Of a stretch of DNA of 64,000 nt, positions 25,776-35,083 are shown in pieces. The DNA is from Lachnospiraceae bacterium C6A11. Its GTDB lineage: Bacteria; Bacillota; Clostridia; Lachnospirales; Lachnospiraceae. Location: NCBI GenBank assembly GCA_000702245.1, contig JNKY01000013.1:62001-126000 (forward strand), read 5' to 3'. Numbering within the stretch: the stretch's first letter is position 1; every line of letters begins with the position of its first letter. Made by a program: the position numbers and the translations under genes. The notes beneath the pieces were generated by a model. It was not told the origin of the DNA, made no database searches, and worked only from the letters and a program-made list of their open reading frames with translations.

Positions 25776-25816
25776 GCGGTGCACTCATAAACCGCTTCAC
25801 AGTTTGTATGCACCGC
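25776..25816 (-). promoter_or_regulatory. Leader hairpin between riboswitch and thiM
   Basis: GCGGTGCA (25776-25783) and TGCACCGC (25809-25816) form a perfect 8-bp stem around a 25-nt loop. It is 42 bp before the thiM start codon, downstream of the riboswitch terminator. Whether it is part of the switch or an independent element is unclear. Confidence 0.4.
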
Positions 25817-25828
25817 TCGTAGAAACGC

Positions 25829-25860
25829 AACAAAGGCGGAACCCAAAGGGATTCCGCCAC
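25829..25860 (-). terminator. Riboswitch-linked terminator
   Basis: GGCGGAA-CCC pairs with GGG-A-TTCCGCC (25835-25858) around AAA. On the minus strand it is followed by a T-rich TTTGTTG run. It lies directly after the TPP aptamer, the place for a ligand-controlled terminator. Confidence 0.65.
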
Positions 25861-25871
25861 AAAAAAATCTT

Positions 25872-25962
25872 ATGTCATCCCTACGTTGGCATTACCCAAA
25901 TCAGGTTACCGGTCGAGGCAAGGAAGCCTCCTCTCAGCTCGCTCATTAGCAAGCTCCCGCTT
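25872..25962 (-). promoter_or_regulatory. TPP (THI-box) riboswitch
   Basis: On the minus strand, in order: a stem GAGCTTGC...GCGAGC, the invariant CTGAGA, a P3 stem (GGAGG...CCTTGCCTC), ACCTGATTTGGGTAATGCC and the closing ACGTAGGGA. These are the conserved nucleotides of the thiamine pyrophosphate aptamer. It precedes thiM-thiE-thiD-cytX. Confidence 0.95.
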
Positions 25963-26041
25963 TATTTATTTCAGCCCGATTATACATTCCGGCTTTCCGT
26001 ATGTCAATAATATCCGGCAAACAACCACCAAAATATTACGA

Positions 26042-27229
26042 TTATTTTTGCGCAGCTTTGCCGGAAGCTTTTTCAGAGGTCTTCACGGCCTTTCTGTTAC
26101 TTCCTCCAACGAGTCTCACCACTGCATCTGTGAGTAGTCTCACCACGATTACCGCAGCCACAACCGTTAGGAGATACATCCAGTATTTTGACATATATTC
26201 CTTAAAGCCAATCTTCTTCAGCATCAGCGCGCGGATGACCACATGCGTCATATATATTTCAAGTGAGTATTTTCCGATAAGTCTGAGGAAGCCGCGGAGG
26301 AATCTCATATGATCTCCGGCTCTCAGCATGTCGAGCACCATCGCAAGAACAAGAATGATCGCAACAGAATACAGAAATACGATCAGTCTTCCATCAAACC
26401 ACCAGTTCTTTTCGGTATGTCCATCCGCTCTGTCCACCGAGTTGATCATCTTCAGTATCACGCCGGCCACCGGTATCAGGAAATCCCAGAGCGAGATCAT
26501 CTTCTTCCTGTAGACCTTCTCCCCAAGGTAGGCACCATACACAAAGATAGGTACTCTTGTCAGCGCTATTTCTGTATTCGCATAAAACACCGGTGCCTTC
26601 TTCTTCAGCAAATACAGCAGAAGGTACATCACAATGATGATCGCTGCTGCAATAATTGCCTTATTTCTTCTCTCTCTGCGGCTTTTTTCCTTACCATCCG
26701 CGTATTTAAACGCTCGGAACAGCATCGGATATATAAGGTACATTGCGATGATAAAGAGCACAAACCATAATGTTCTGACGCCTTCCTTAACGAAGGAAAT
26801 AAAGAAGAATTCCCTCAAAGCATCAGACACGCTTCCCTTGCCTATCACCAGATGCCGACCTATAACCAAAACACCGCCGCATATGATATAGCCCGGAACT
26901 ATCCTTATCAGCCTCTTTCTGTAAAACTGACGAATATTTCCATTCTTATGCATCGCAAAGCAGAGTCCGACTCCTGACAGGATAACAAATATTTCCACTC
27001 CCGAGCTGCCGATAAGTATCTCGTACAATCTGGCAAACTTGTAGCCCGAGCCACCCTTCTTAACGTTTACCAAAATATCCTCGCAGAGATGAAATATCAC
27101 TATCCCTATCATTGCACAGCCAAAAAGCTCCGGACGCACCCGGCTGAGCATAGTCCAGCCGGCATAATCGGAGCCTTTTGCCGTATTCTTATTGGTTTTA
27201 TCCTTATTAACCGCCTTCTCAGTTTCCAT
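26042..27229 (-). CDS. Acyltransferase-3 family membrane protein
   Basis: A 395-aa polytopic protein with about 10 hydrophobic segments. Family features: FGCAMIGIVIFHLCED at the first helix with the conserved His, VEIFVILSGVGLCFAMHK, FYRKRLIRIVPGYIICG (the R-K-R-x-x-R-I-x-P motif), and EIYMTHVVIRALML near the end. Such enzymes (OafA/YrhL-like) acylate exopolysaccharide, lipid or cell wall glycans. It begins 4 bp after the diguanylate cyclase gene, so it is the third gene of the HD-GYP/GGDEF operon; a role in c-di-GMP-controlled surface glycan modification is inference. Confidence 0.85.
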   Translation of the reverse strand: METEKAVNKDKTNKNTAKGSDYAGWTMLSRVRPELFGCAMIGIVIFHLCEDILVNVKKGGSGYKFARLYEILIGSSGVEIFVILSGVGLCFAMHKNGNIRQFYRKRLIRIVPGYIICGGVLVIGRHLVIGKGSVSDALREFFFISFVKEGVRTLWFVLFIIAMYLIYPMLFRAFKYADGKEKSRRERRNKAIIAAAIIIVMYLLLYLLKKKAPVFYANTEIALTRVPIFVYGAYLGEKVYRKKMISLWDFLIPVAGVILKMINSVDRADGHTEKNWWFDGRLIVFLYSVAIILVLAMVLDMLRAGDHMRFLRGFLRLIGKYSLEIYMTHVVIRALMLKKIGFKEYMSKYWMYLLTVVAAVIVVRLLTDAVVRLVGGSNRKAVKTSEKASGKAAQK

Positions 27230-27233
27230 TATC

Positions 27234-29381
27234 TTATAAGTGTTCCTTAAGCTGCCTCTTATTTTCGTACATCAGAGCGTCCGCCCTCTGGAATATCTGC
27301 GAAACAAACTTATCACTCTTAGCATCAAATACAGATATTCCCGTCGCAAGCACAATTCCGCCACCGCTGTTATTAACGAGCATTCGTTCCCTGAGTCCGT
27401 CCATGAGCATATTTCTGTTATCGAAATCATCGCCCTTCAGTACGGCGCAGAACTCGTCGCCGCCAATACGGAACACAGGACTGTGCTGGAAGGACGAACA
27501 TACAATGGTGCAGGCCTCTCTGATGTAATCATCACCGGCCTTGTGTCCATAGGTATCATTGATCTGCTTAAGTCCGTTCACATCACATACAACGATAGCG
27601 AAAGGCTCCTGCTCACCATGATTCATGGACTGCTGCAGGCTATCCTCCATCCTCTGGTACGCAGTCATATTCTTAACGCCCGTCAGACCGTCCCTTTCTG
27701 CCTGTTCCTTTGCAGAAAGGAGCGCCTGCATGAACTCCTTTTCCTTCCTCTTCTGGTAATCAATATTTGAGATACCAACTATGAAATGTCTGTTGTCCGA
27801 AGCCCACGTACCCTTATAGCTCATATAAACAGGCGCACTGTTTCTGAATATTCTGTAAGTGAACTGCAGGATGTCATCATTTTCGCGGATCTCATTCAGC
27901 TTGTTCATATCAAGAGACAGATCAAACATTCCTCTGTCCTCAGGAACAACCTTGGTTCTTACCTCCTCGGCGAAATCCGTAAAGAAGTCGTCGCCCTCAA
28001 CATGCACTGTCAGTTCTCTGTCGTTATTTGCACAAGAGAATTCCGTGTAATGAAGAGTTTCCGTGTCGATATAGTAGATCGCAATATAACGGTTCGCGAG
28101 CGAAAGAGCTATCTGGTTATAGGTAAGTCTCTCCTTCTCTATCTCCTTCTGCTTAAGCTCCTTCTTCACCTCTTCGTCTATATTTTCAACACCGAAGATG
28201 GCGTGTGTACCGTCATTTGAAAGAACTATCGAAAGTCTTGTATATCTGTCGCTTCCATCCTCCATGACAAGTCTGTAATCTATTGTCTGGACCGTGCCCT
28301 TCTTCAGCTCCTTTCCGAGTCTTTCCTTACTGAGGAACTTCAGCATCTTCTCCCTGTCATCCGGATGTACGATCGCAGCTGTATTTCTCTTCGTATCCTC
28401 AAAGAAATCATTACCGGAAAGATTTACATCAAGCTTACTGTAAATATCATCCGATGAGAATTCCTGATATCTGTCAGTCTCAACGTCCACGTAGAAAATA
28501 GTCTCATAATGCTCCGCAAGACTCTGTGCAACCTGTGAGAATATCTGATTCTTCTGTTCTGCTTCACGAAGCATCCTGGCAGCCTCAACCTCGTCATCTA
28601 TACTTTCAATACCGATGATAAGATGCTTCCTGTCTTTTGCCCAAATCATCGAATTACGGACATTAACTATCTCATCACCTACGATAAGCTTATATGTCAT
28701 GGTATTGATGCTCTTATTTTTCATTATATTCAGAGCATTCTCTTTTGTGTGAACCTCCAGAACCCTATCCCTGTCTTCCGGATGAACAACTCTGTTAATA
28801 TTTCTTCTGGCCTCACCGAAGAAATCATCACCCTTTATTGGTATTCCCATAGTCTTGTAACGGTCGGTAGAAGAAAACTCGGTATAATGATCCGTCTCGA
28901 TATCAACATAGTAAATAGTATCATAGTGGTTTGCGAGACTCTCTGCTATCTGGTTATAGGCAGCCTTCTCCCTTTCCGCCTGGATCTGTGCATCAACATT
29001 GCGGACACCGACAACGAAATAATCATTTTCTTCGCCAACGCCCTTAATGAGTCTCATGTTATGGTATACAGGCCTTCCGTTCATGATAAGCCTGTAAGTG
29101 ATATCGTTCATTGCACCGGTTCTTATCCTCCGGAGCAGATTATCTTCGCTAAGGAAGCTGACAACCAGATCCTTATCTTCAGGATAAATGACATCCCTGG
29201 CATCCCTTGAAACATTCTTAAAGAAATCATCGCCCTCCGGTTCGATCTTTAAAGCCTTGTAGCCTGTATCTATGGAGTACCACTTATAATGCCTTGTGAC
29301 TGCATCCACAAAATACACACTTGAGTAATCGACCAGAAGAGCCTGCGCTATTTTGCTTAATACATTTTTATCATCCATCAT
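27234..29381 (-). CDS. Diguanylate cyclase with four tandem PAS-like repeats
   Basis: A 715-aa soluble protein. About residues 1-545 contain four tandem repeats of about 135 aa. Each has a YSSVYFVD/YDTIYYVD-like strand, a Y..FS..D or Y..YSID motif, GDDFF (GNDFF in the third), a PED or PDD loop, and a TYRL-type strand ending in a FVVGV/IIGIE-like strand. These resemble PAS sensor folds. The C-terminal GGDEF domain (about 555-710) has the signature RIGGDEF, with GLTGVKN and DVNGLKQINDTYGHKAGDDY; it should make c-di-GMP. No RxxD inhibitory site precedes GGDEF. It overlaps the HD-GYP gene by 4 bp. Confidence 0.92.
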   Translation of the reverse strand: MMDDKNVLSKIAQALLVDYSSVYFVDAVTRHYKWYSIDTGYKALKIEPEGDDFFKNVSRDARDVIYPEDKDLVVSFLSEDNLLRRIRTGAMNDITYRLIMNGRPVYHNMRLIKGVGEENDYFVVGVRNVDAQIQAEREKAAYNQIAESLANHYDTIYYVDIETDHYTEFSSTDRYKTMGIPIKGDDFFGEARRNINRVVHPEDRDRVLEVHTKENALNIMKNKSINTMTYKLIVGDEIVNVRNSMIWAKDRKHLIIGIESIDDEVEAARMLREAEQKNQIFSQVAQSLAEHYETIFYVDVETDRYQEFSSDDIYSKLDVNLSGNDFFEDTKRNTAAIVHPDDREKMLKFLSKERLGKELKKGTVQTIDYRLVMEDGSDRYTRLSIVLSNDGTHAIFGVENIDEEVKKELKQKEIEKERLTYNQIALSLANRYIAIYYIDTETLHYTEFSCANNDRELTVHVEGDDFFTDFAEEVRTKVVPEDRGMFDLSLDMNKLNEIRENDDILQFTYRIFRNSAPVYMSYKGTWASDNRHFIVGISNIDYQKRKEKEFMQALLSAKEQAERDGLTGVKNMTAYQRMEDSLQQSMNHGEQEPFAIVVCDVNGLKQINDTYGHKAGDDYIREACTIVCSSFQHSPVFRIGGDEFCAVLKGDDFDNRNMLMDGLRERMLVNNSGGGIVLATGISVFDAKSDKFVSQIFQRADALMYENKRQLKEHL

Positions 29382-32300
29382 TTACTGCTTCCCCCGTCAA
29401 ATTTCTTGTGGATATTATTGATATCCTCGGTAGATCCGCCGCCGTCGTCGTCAGGAGCTCTGAACTCTCCCTTATCAACAAGTCTCAGGAATGCATCAAC
29501 AACATCGCTGTAAAGCTGTGTTCCCGAAACCTCCTTGATGATGGAAACTGCCTTATCGAAGTTCATCCTCTTACGATAAGGACGATCTGAATACATGGCG
29601 TCAAATGTATCTGCGACACCGATTATCTGCGCAACTCGCGGAACCTCGTCACCCTTAAGTCCCTTAGGATATCCCTTACCGTCAGGTCTCTCGTGATGAG
29701 CTCCGGCACCGATTGCAAGCTCAGGCATGATACTGATGTCCTTAAGAACTCTGTAGCCCTGCAGCGAATGCGACTTGATGATCTTAAACTCTTCATCAGT
29801 CAGCTTGCCCGGTTTATTAAGCACCTCCGGCGGTATGGATATCTTACCGATATCGTGGAGCAGTGCGATGTTGTAATAATTCTCGACCGTCTCCTCATCA
29901 TATCCAAGCTCCCTCGTGAGCATCGCCGTATATTCGGCAACCCTCGTGGAGTGACCATTGGTGTATTTGTCCTTCATATCGATAGTCTTCGCAAAAGCCT
30001 CTATCATCTCTCTGATGAAGAGTTTCTGTTCTCTCTGTTTCTTCATGAGAGACTTGGTCTTACGCTTAACGAAGAAAATAACGATTCCTGTAACAAGTAT
30101 GAAGCCCAAAATTACAACAAGTGTCTTGAACCATACCTTCTCGTAGAAGGCCTTCTTCTTGATGATGGTTATGTTCAGCTCGTTGTAGCCGTGCCCCATG
30201 GAATCCTGCAGCTGCATCTTAAAGGTATAGGTACCACCGTCCAGATTTGTGTAGGCAACCGGCTCAAGAGCCTTCCTGCTGACTGTAACCTTGTCGTTAT
30301 CAAAGCCTTCAAGATAGTAGGTAACCTTTGGATTCAGCAGCGAATATGAATAAACGTAGCTGTAAATAGTAAGTCTTCTGGTTCCTGCCGGAATAACGAA
30401 TCGTCCCTTCTCATCCGGAAAAAGTGTCTTACCGTCAATGTCCACGTACGGAACCGCCATCTTCAGCTCGCTGACGTCTTCAAACGGCGTCTCGATATTT
30501 ACCTTTGCAACACCGGTGGTTCCTGAGATGTACAGCACACCTTCATCCGTAATATCACTGTAGGAATTGGCTGTTGAAACACAAGGAAGGCCATTGTCCA
30601 TACTGTAAAATACAGTGCTGATCTCGCCGTTTGCGATAAGCTCATCAACCGTTGTAACATAGATACCGTTACTACTGAGGATCCAGATCTCGCCTATACT
30701 GTTCTCGTAGAGATCAAAGTTATTTGAATAAGGGAACTTCTGGATAGTAGTTATCTTATAGTCCGAAGTCATATAAGCGATGGAGTTGCTTGTGATGATC
30801 CAGTAAATATCCCTTGTCTTGTCCTTCTTGACACGCATAACAACCTCAGAGCCAAGTCCGTCTTCCTTGCCCAGATTCTTTATGCTGTTACCGTTTATGA
30901 TATAGATACCGTCTCCGTCGGAGCCTAAGATAACATCGCCGTTTTTCGCTTCTACAACTGTCAGAAGCTCTGTATTTGTAAGTCCTGAGCTGGCGTCGAA
31001 CTTCTCTGTTACCTTGCCGTCCTTAATGTATGCAAGACCGCCGCTGCAGACTGCCATGACCGTACCATCCTGACGCATGCTTACCGTCCTGACACGGTCA
31101 GAAGGGAGTCCGTCCTCAACAGTGTAGCATCTTATCGTATTATCAAAATACTCAACAAGTCCGCGGTCACTGTAGGTCGAGAACCATACATGTCCGTCAC
31201 TGCCCTTGATGACCGATCTTATTCTCACGCCGTTCAAGAAGGCGATGAGATCATTTGTATTTTTCAAGGTATCTCGCTTTGAATAAACCTTTGTGATCGG
31301 AAGTGATTCTATAACATCCTTGTTTCCGAGAACAACAAGACCGTTATCGCTTCCGATAAAGAGCATTCCGTTTGCCACGCAGGTTGCATTTACAACTCTC
31401 GCATCCAGCTCATACCACTCGAATATGTCCGTAAACTGGTTTGGAACAATCTTCATGACGCCCTGTCTTGAAGATGTGAACCAGAGATTGCCTTCGTAAT
31501 CAACCATCATATGGTCGATAGAGTTATCCATCGGCACCTTCTCTACTATCTTCAGAGTGCCGTTCTCCAGGATTCCGATACCGTTATCCGAGCATATCCA
31601 AACCTGACCGCCTATCTTCTCCATAGACTTGATAACCGTAAGCGGAGAAACCTGATACATATTCATCTGGTCGATACCACCGTTAAGCTTGCCGTAATAA
31701 ACCTTCGAATCATTGGTTCCGATATAAACATAGCCCGGATTATCTTCGTCCGGAAGTACGGTATAAACACCGTATATGCCAAGTCTCTCGCTGTCATAGA
31801 AGCCTGTAAGCCTCTGGTTCTCGATTGTAAAGATGTCTCCGTCCATCGTCTCGCCGTAGATGACACCGTCCACACCTCTGCGGAGCTCGCAGATATATTC
31901 CTCGTTGATCTGAGGCTCATCCAGTGGATGAAGCACAAGATCAGCATCCACCATTCCGAGTCCGTGGGTAGTAGCTATAAAAATATTTCCTTCAGGATCC
32001 TCAGCTATCGAACGGATCGAGGAAGATTTCAGCCCCTCAACGTCGCTGTAGTGCTTGTATTCACCCTTCTCCATAACGGCAACACCATTGTCGTTCGTTC
32101 CTATCCACAGCCTGTTCTTGCTGTCAACACAGAGACTAACAACACTGGTGATACCTGTTGTCGAATCGATTCTCTCGAATGTATTTCCATCATATCTGAT
32201 AAGACCACTGTAGCTTCCTATCCAGATAAAGCCTTCATCGGTCTCGGCAATCGCATTCGCCTCAGAGGTCGGCAGACCGTTCATGTTGTTGTACAGGACA

Positions 32301-32515
32301 GCGGAATAGCCCTCGCCCTTACTTGTAGGGTCAACGGATATCTCCTCGTCTTCCTCCATAGTTCTTTCAGCTGTTACATAAGAGCCCTTAGAAGCCGCAA
32401 ATACTCCTGTAATAATTCCCCCAAAAAACAAAAAAGCCGCAAGAACAAAGCATAACGTACGCCTTATGCTTCTGCTCCCGTGACTCATCTTTAAGTAGTT
32501 CCCCATAATCTTCAT
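29378..32515 (-). CDS. Propeller sensor with HD-GYP phosphodiesterase domain
   Basis: A 1045-aa membrane sensor. An N-terminal hydrophobic segment (about 20-40) leads to an extracytoplasmic two-component-regulator-type propeller (about 60-690) with repeats such as GFIWIGSYSGLIRYDGNTFERI and RLWIGTNDNGVAVMEKG. A Y_Y_Y domain follows (VTYYLEGFDND, about 700-765), then a second membrane helix (about 780-802) and a cytoplasmic HD-GYP domain (about 830-1005) with LLHDIGKISIP and HHERPDGKGYPKG. It should hydrolyse c-di-GMP in response to an external ligand. ATGA overlap with the downstream diguanylate cyclase couples the opposing enzymes. Confidence 0.92.
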   Translation of the reverse strand: MKIMGNYLKMSHGSRSIRRTLCFVLAAFLFFGGIITGVFAASKGSYVTAERTMEEDEEISVDPTSKGEGYSAVLYNNMNGLPTSEANAIAETDEGFIWIGSYSGLIRYDGNTFERIDSTTGITSVVSLCVDSKNRLWIGTNDNGVAVMEKGEYKHYSDVEGLKSSSIRSIAEDPEGNIFIATTHGLGMVDADLVLHPLDEPQINEEYICELRRGVDGVIYGETMDGDIFTIENQRLTGFYDSERLGIYGVYTVLPDEDNPGYVYIGTNDSKVYYGKLNGGIDQMNMYQVSPLTVIKSMEKIGGQVWICSDNGIGILENGTLKIVEKVPMDNSIDHMMVDYEGNLWFTSSRQGVMKIVPNQFTDIFEWYELDARVVNATCVANGMLFIGSDNGLVVLGNKDVIESLPITKVYSKRDTLKNTNDLIAFLNGVRIRSVIKGSDGHVWFSTYSDRGLVEYFDNTIRCYTVEDGLPSDRVRTVSMRQDGTVMAVCSGGLAYIKDGKVTEKFDASSGLTNTELLTVVEAKNGDVILGSDGDGIYIINGNSIKNLGKEDGLGSEVVMRVKKDKTRDIYWIITSNSIAYMTSDYKITTIQKFPYSNNFDLYENSIGEIWILSSNGIYVTTVDELIANGEISTVFYSMDNGLPCVSTANSYSDITDEGVLYISGTTGVAKVNIETPFEDVSELKMAVPYVDIDGKTLFPDEKGRFVIPAGTRRLTIYSYVYSYSLLNPKVTYYLEGFDNDKVTVSRKALEPVAYTNLDGGTYTFKMQLQDSMGHGYNELNITIIKKKAFYEKVWFKTLVVILGFILVTGIVIFFVKRKTKSLMKKQREQKLFIREMIEAFAKTIDMKDKYTNGHSTRVAEYTAMLTRELGYDEETVENYYNIALLHDIGKISIPPEVLNKPGKLTDEEFKIIKSHSLQGYRVLKDISIMPELAIGAGAHHERPDGKGYPKGLKGDEVPRVAQIIGVADTFDAMYSDRPYRKRMNFDKAVSIIKEVSGTQLYSDVVDAFLRLVDKGEFRAPDDDGGGSTEDINNIHKKFDGGSSK

Positions 32516-32633
32516 ATAATCACCAACCCCTGTATATGAATAAAACTTCTTTAGATATTACCGGTCTGCGATGACAATATCGCTCCTGTATTATATCATA
32601 CATTTTTGCAGTTTTGTACTATTTAGTTTTTTC

Positions 32634-32662
32634 TTGTTTCATGTTTTTTAAAGTGATATAAT
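32634..32662 (+). promoter_or_regulatory. Sigma-A-type promoter of the SBP-GGDEF gene
   Basis: TTGTTT (32634-32639), a 17-bp spacer, and a perfect TATAAT (32657-32662), about 95 bp before the start codon at 32758. A divergent TATAAT on the minus strand at 32590-32595 probably serves the HD-GYP operon. Confidence 0.6.
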
Positions 32663-32757
32663 TTCTTTGTAATTCTTTATTATTTGGGGTGTTTTGATTC
32701 GTCCGGACTCTATTTTTGAGAGGGCGTATATTTGGTTTGATTTTTAGGGGAAGCAGT

Positions 32758-34695
32758 ATGATCAACGGCAAAAAACTTGCAGCACTATGTACATCAAGGA
32801 TTTACGACCCTCAGATTCACGGATTCATCAAGAATCTTAACGAGCATCTGAAGGAGGAAAACTGCACCCTTCTGGTATTCACCATTAATTCAGACATATA
32901 TTGGGACGAGGGCCTTAAACCGGCCGAGACCTACATCTACGACATCCTGCCTTATGACGAGCTTGACTGCGTCATGATCATGGACGAAAAGATCAAGAGC
33001 CACACTATCGCCACGAATATCATAAACAGATCCAGGGAATATGATGTTCCGGTGATCGTTATCGACGGTCATTATGAGGGCACCACCTGTATCAATTTTG
33101 ATTACGCACAGGGCTTTGAAGCCATGGTAAGACATATCATCGAGGATCATCACGCTAAGGATCCGCATATGATGGCCGGTCTTCCGAACAACTACTTTTC
33201 TGACCAGCGTATAGATATATTCAAGAAGGTCCTTGCCGAGAATAATATACCTTGCGACGATAGCAGGATCAGCTACGGCGATTTCTGGGCCGACCCGACT
33301 ATCGAGGCGACTCTCAAGCTTCTTAAGCGCGATCACCTTCCGGACGCAATCATCTGTGCCAATGATATCATGGCTCTCAACGTTTCAGATGTTCTGAAGA
33401 GTGCCGGCTATTCAATCCCTAAGGATATTATAGTTTCGGGCTTTGACGGCTTTGATGAGATATTCTTTGCAACGCCTAAGATATCTTCAGTCAGCTGCGA
33501 CACCGTACATCTTTCCGAGGCAACCGCCCGTGCAGTAAAGAAGATCATAAACGGCGAGGAAGCTTCCGACGAGTATATCGTTCCTTATCTTATGCCGAAC
33601 GAGTCCTGCGGCTGTCCTGACAAGACCTGGCACGGTCAGACTATCCTTTCACGCTTCAATGACAGCTTCTACAGACATCAGGACGATATAAGGATTCTTT
33701 ACAACATCTCATCAAGCATGGAAACAAGCCTGACCCCTTGGGATATGGCTACGAGCATTCATAATCATAAGACAAAGCATATACTTAATGTTGTCGACTG
33801 GAAGATGTTCAATACGGAAAAATACTATTTTTCGACACCGGAAACCGAGAAGAAGGATCTACGCATCCTGAACGATGCAGACTTTGCGGAGGAACACCGT
33901 TTCGACAGGCAGCCTCTTCCGAGAAAACTTTTCTATGATAAGACCGTGAATGAGAAGGAATCTGTATTTGCAGGAAACTATAGGGAACGTATGATAGAGC
34001 TCCTTAATACAGGCTTTCCACTCATCTTCATCGCTCTTGATTATATGAACAAGCCTATGGGCTTCACCTGTTTCTTCTACAGAGATTACATGATCACAAA
34101 CTACTCGAAGGCTGCAAGCGTAACGACCGCTCTCAATATGGGTATCGGCGGCTTTGTTAACATGCAGTACCAGCGCTACCTTCTCGACAAGATGGATTCC
34201 ATGTATACTCATGATCCGCTTACCGGCCTCTACAACCGTATCGGCTTCAACGTCACCTTCGAGAAGGCCATAAAGGAGAATAAAGGAAAACCCGCCACGG
34301 TCATTATGTCTGACCTTGACGGGCTGAAATACATAAATGATAATTTTGGTCATGCCGAAGGCGACAGAGCCATCTCGGAGGTTGCCACAGCACTTGTAGC
34401 GGCCTGTCCGGATCACGCTTTCTCGGCACGATTCGGCGGTGACGAGCTGTTTGCAGTCATCATCGGCGAATGCGACGCTCCTGCCATCATTAAGAAGATT
34501 GACGACCTGCTCGTTGAATTCAACAAAGAAACCAAGCTGCCATATCAGGTAATGACCAGCAGTGGCGCATTTAATACTGTTCTTAACGACAATTTCAATA
34601 TCATCGAAGCTATAAAGGTTGCTGATAAGGAGATGTATCAGGTTAAGGATGCCAAGAGAGCCCAGAGGCTCGCTGGCAGGAATCTGTCACACTGA
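32758..34695 (+). CDS. LacI-type ligand-binding domain fused to GGDEF
   Basis: A 645-aa soluble protein; ATG at 32758 follows GGGGAAGC. Residues about 1-285 are a LacI/GalR-type sugar-binding fold (KLAALCTSRIYDPQIHGFIKNL, PDAIICANDIMALNVSDVLKSAGYSIP, VSGFDGFDEI) but with no N-terminal HTH. A middle region of about 190 residues is unassigned (possibly GAF-like). The C-terminal GGDEF domain (about 480-640) has DPLTGLYNRIGF, MSDLDGLKYINDNFGHAEGD and the signature ARFGGDELF, where the canonical Phe is Leu. It likely converts an intracellular sugar-like signal into c-di-GMP synthesis. Transcribed divergently from the HD-GYP operon. Confidence 0.9.
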   Translation: MINGKKLAALCTSRIYDPQIHGFIKNLNEHLKEENCTLLVFTINSDIYWDEGLKPAETYIYDILPYDELDCVMIMDEKIKSHTIATNIINRSREYDVPVIVIDGHYEGTTCINFDYAQGFEAMVRHIIEDHHAKDPHMMAGLPNNYFSDQRIDIFKKVLAENNIPCDDSRISYGDFWADPTIEATLKLLKRDHLPDAIICANDIMALNVSDVLKSAGYSIPKDIIVSGFDGFDEIFFATPKISSVSCDTVHLSEATARAVKKIINGEEASDEYIVPYLMPNESCGCPDKTWHGQTILSRFNDSFYRHQDDIRILYNISSSMETSLTPWDMATSIHNHKTKHILNVVDWKMFNTEKYYFSTPETEKKDLRILNDADFAEEHRFDRQPLPRKLFYDKTVNEKESVFAGNYRERMIELLNTGFPLIFIALDYMNKPMGFTCFFYRDYMITNYSKAASVTTALNMGIGGFVNMQYQRYLLDKMDSMYTHDPLTGLYNRIGFNVTFEKAIKENKGKPATVIMSDLDGLKYINDNFGHAEGDRAISEVATALVAACPDHAFSARFGGDELFAVIIGECDAPAIIKKIDDLLVEFNKETKLPYQVMTSSGAFNTVLNDNFNIIEAIKVADKEMYQVKDAKRAQRLAGRNLSH

Positions 34696-35040
34696 AAACT
34701 CTTCCCACTCCATACCTTTAGCTTTCGTAAAGGCTTTAGTTTCATCCATAGGCATAGGTTTTCCGAAATAGAAACCCTGTGCCTTTTCACATCCTATGGA
34801 CTTAAGGAACTCATAATGTTCCTTCGTCTCAACGCCCTCACAAAGAGTAAGAACGCCCAGTCCCTCCGCGCCTTCAACTATATAATTCATAAGCTTGGCG
34901 GTCTTCGGATTCGAATCAAAGCTTCTGAGGAATACCATATCCAGCTTAACAACATCAAAATTGTATTCAACAAGGTTATTCAGTGATATGTGTAAGGTAT
35001 TTCCCCGATAATACAAACAGCCGGATATGAAGGAGTCCAT
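34687..35040 (-). pseudogene. EAL phosphodiesterase fragment
   Basis: Only the C-terminal third of an EAL domain remains: SLNNLVEYNFDVVKLDMVFLR, MNYIVEGAEGLGVLTLCEGVET, FLKSIGCEKAQGFYFGKPMP. Recognisable homology begins near 34986; the EAL signature, metal-binding Asn/Asp residues and everything upstream are missing. The open frame's apparent first codons (35040 inward) lie inside the terminator hairpin of the sugar transporter operon, so the start is an artefact. The 3' end overlaps the convergent GGDEF gene by 9 bp. It cannot be an active enzyme. Confidence 0.8.
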
Positions 35041-35046
35041 ATCCGG
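35021..35046 (-). terminator. Terminator of the sugar transporter operon
   Basis: CCGGATATG (35021-35029) and CATATCCGG (35038-35046) are perfect complements around an 8-nt loop. On the minus strand it follows mmsB by 37 bp; the T tract is short (CTGTTTGT). Confidence 0.65.
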
Positions 35047-35083
35047 CCGTGGGGTATATTTGGAAGGTTTTTTGTGAATCTGA

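Noticed and set aside
31511-32455. 314-codon plus-strand frame opposite the HD-GYP sensor
   Set aside because: Antisense shadow of propeller repeats; no RBS and no protein motif.
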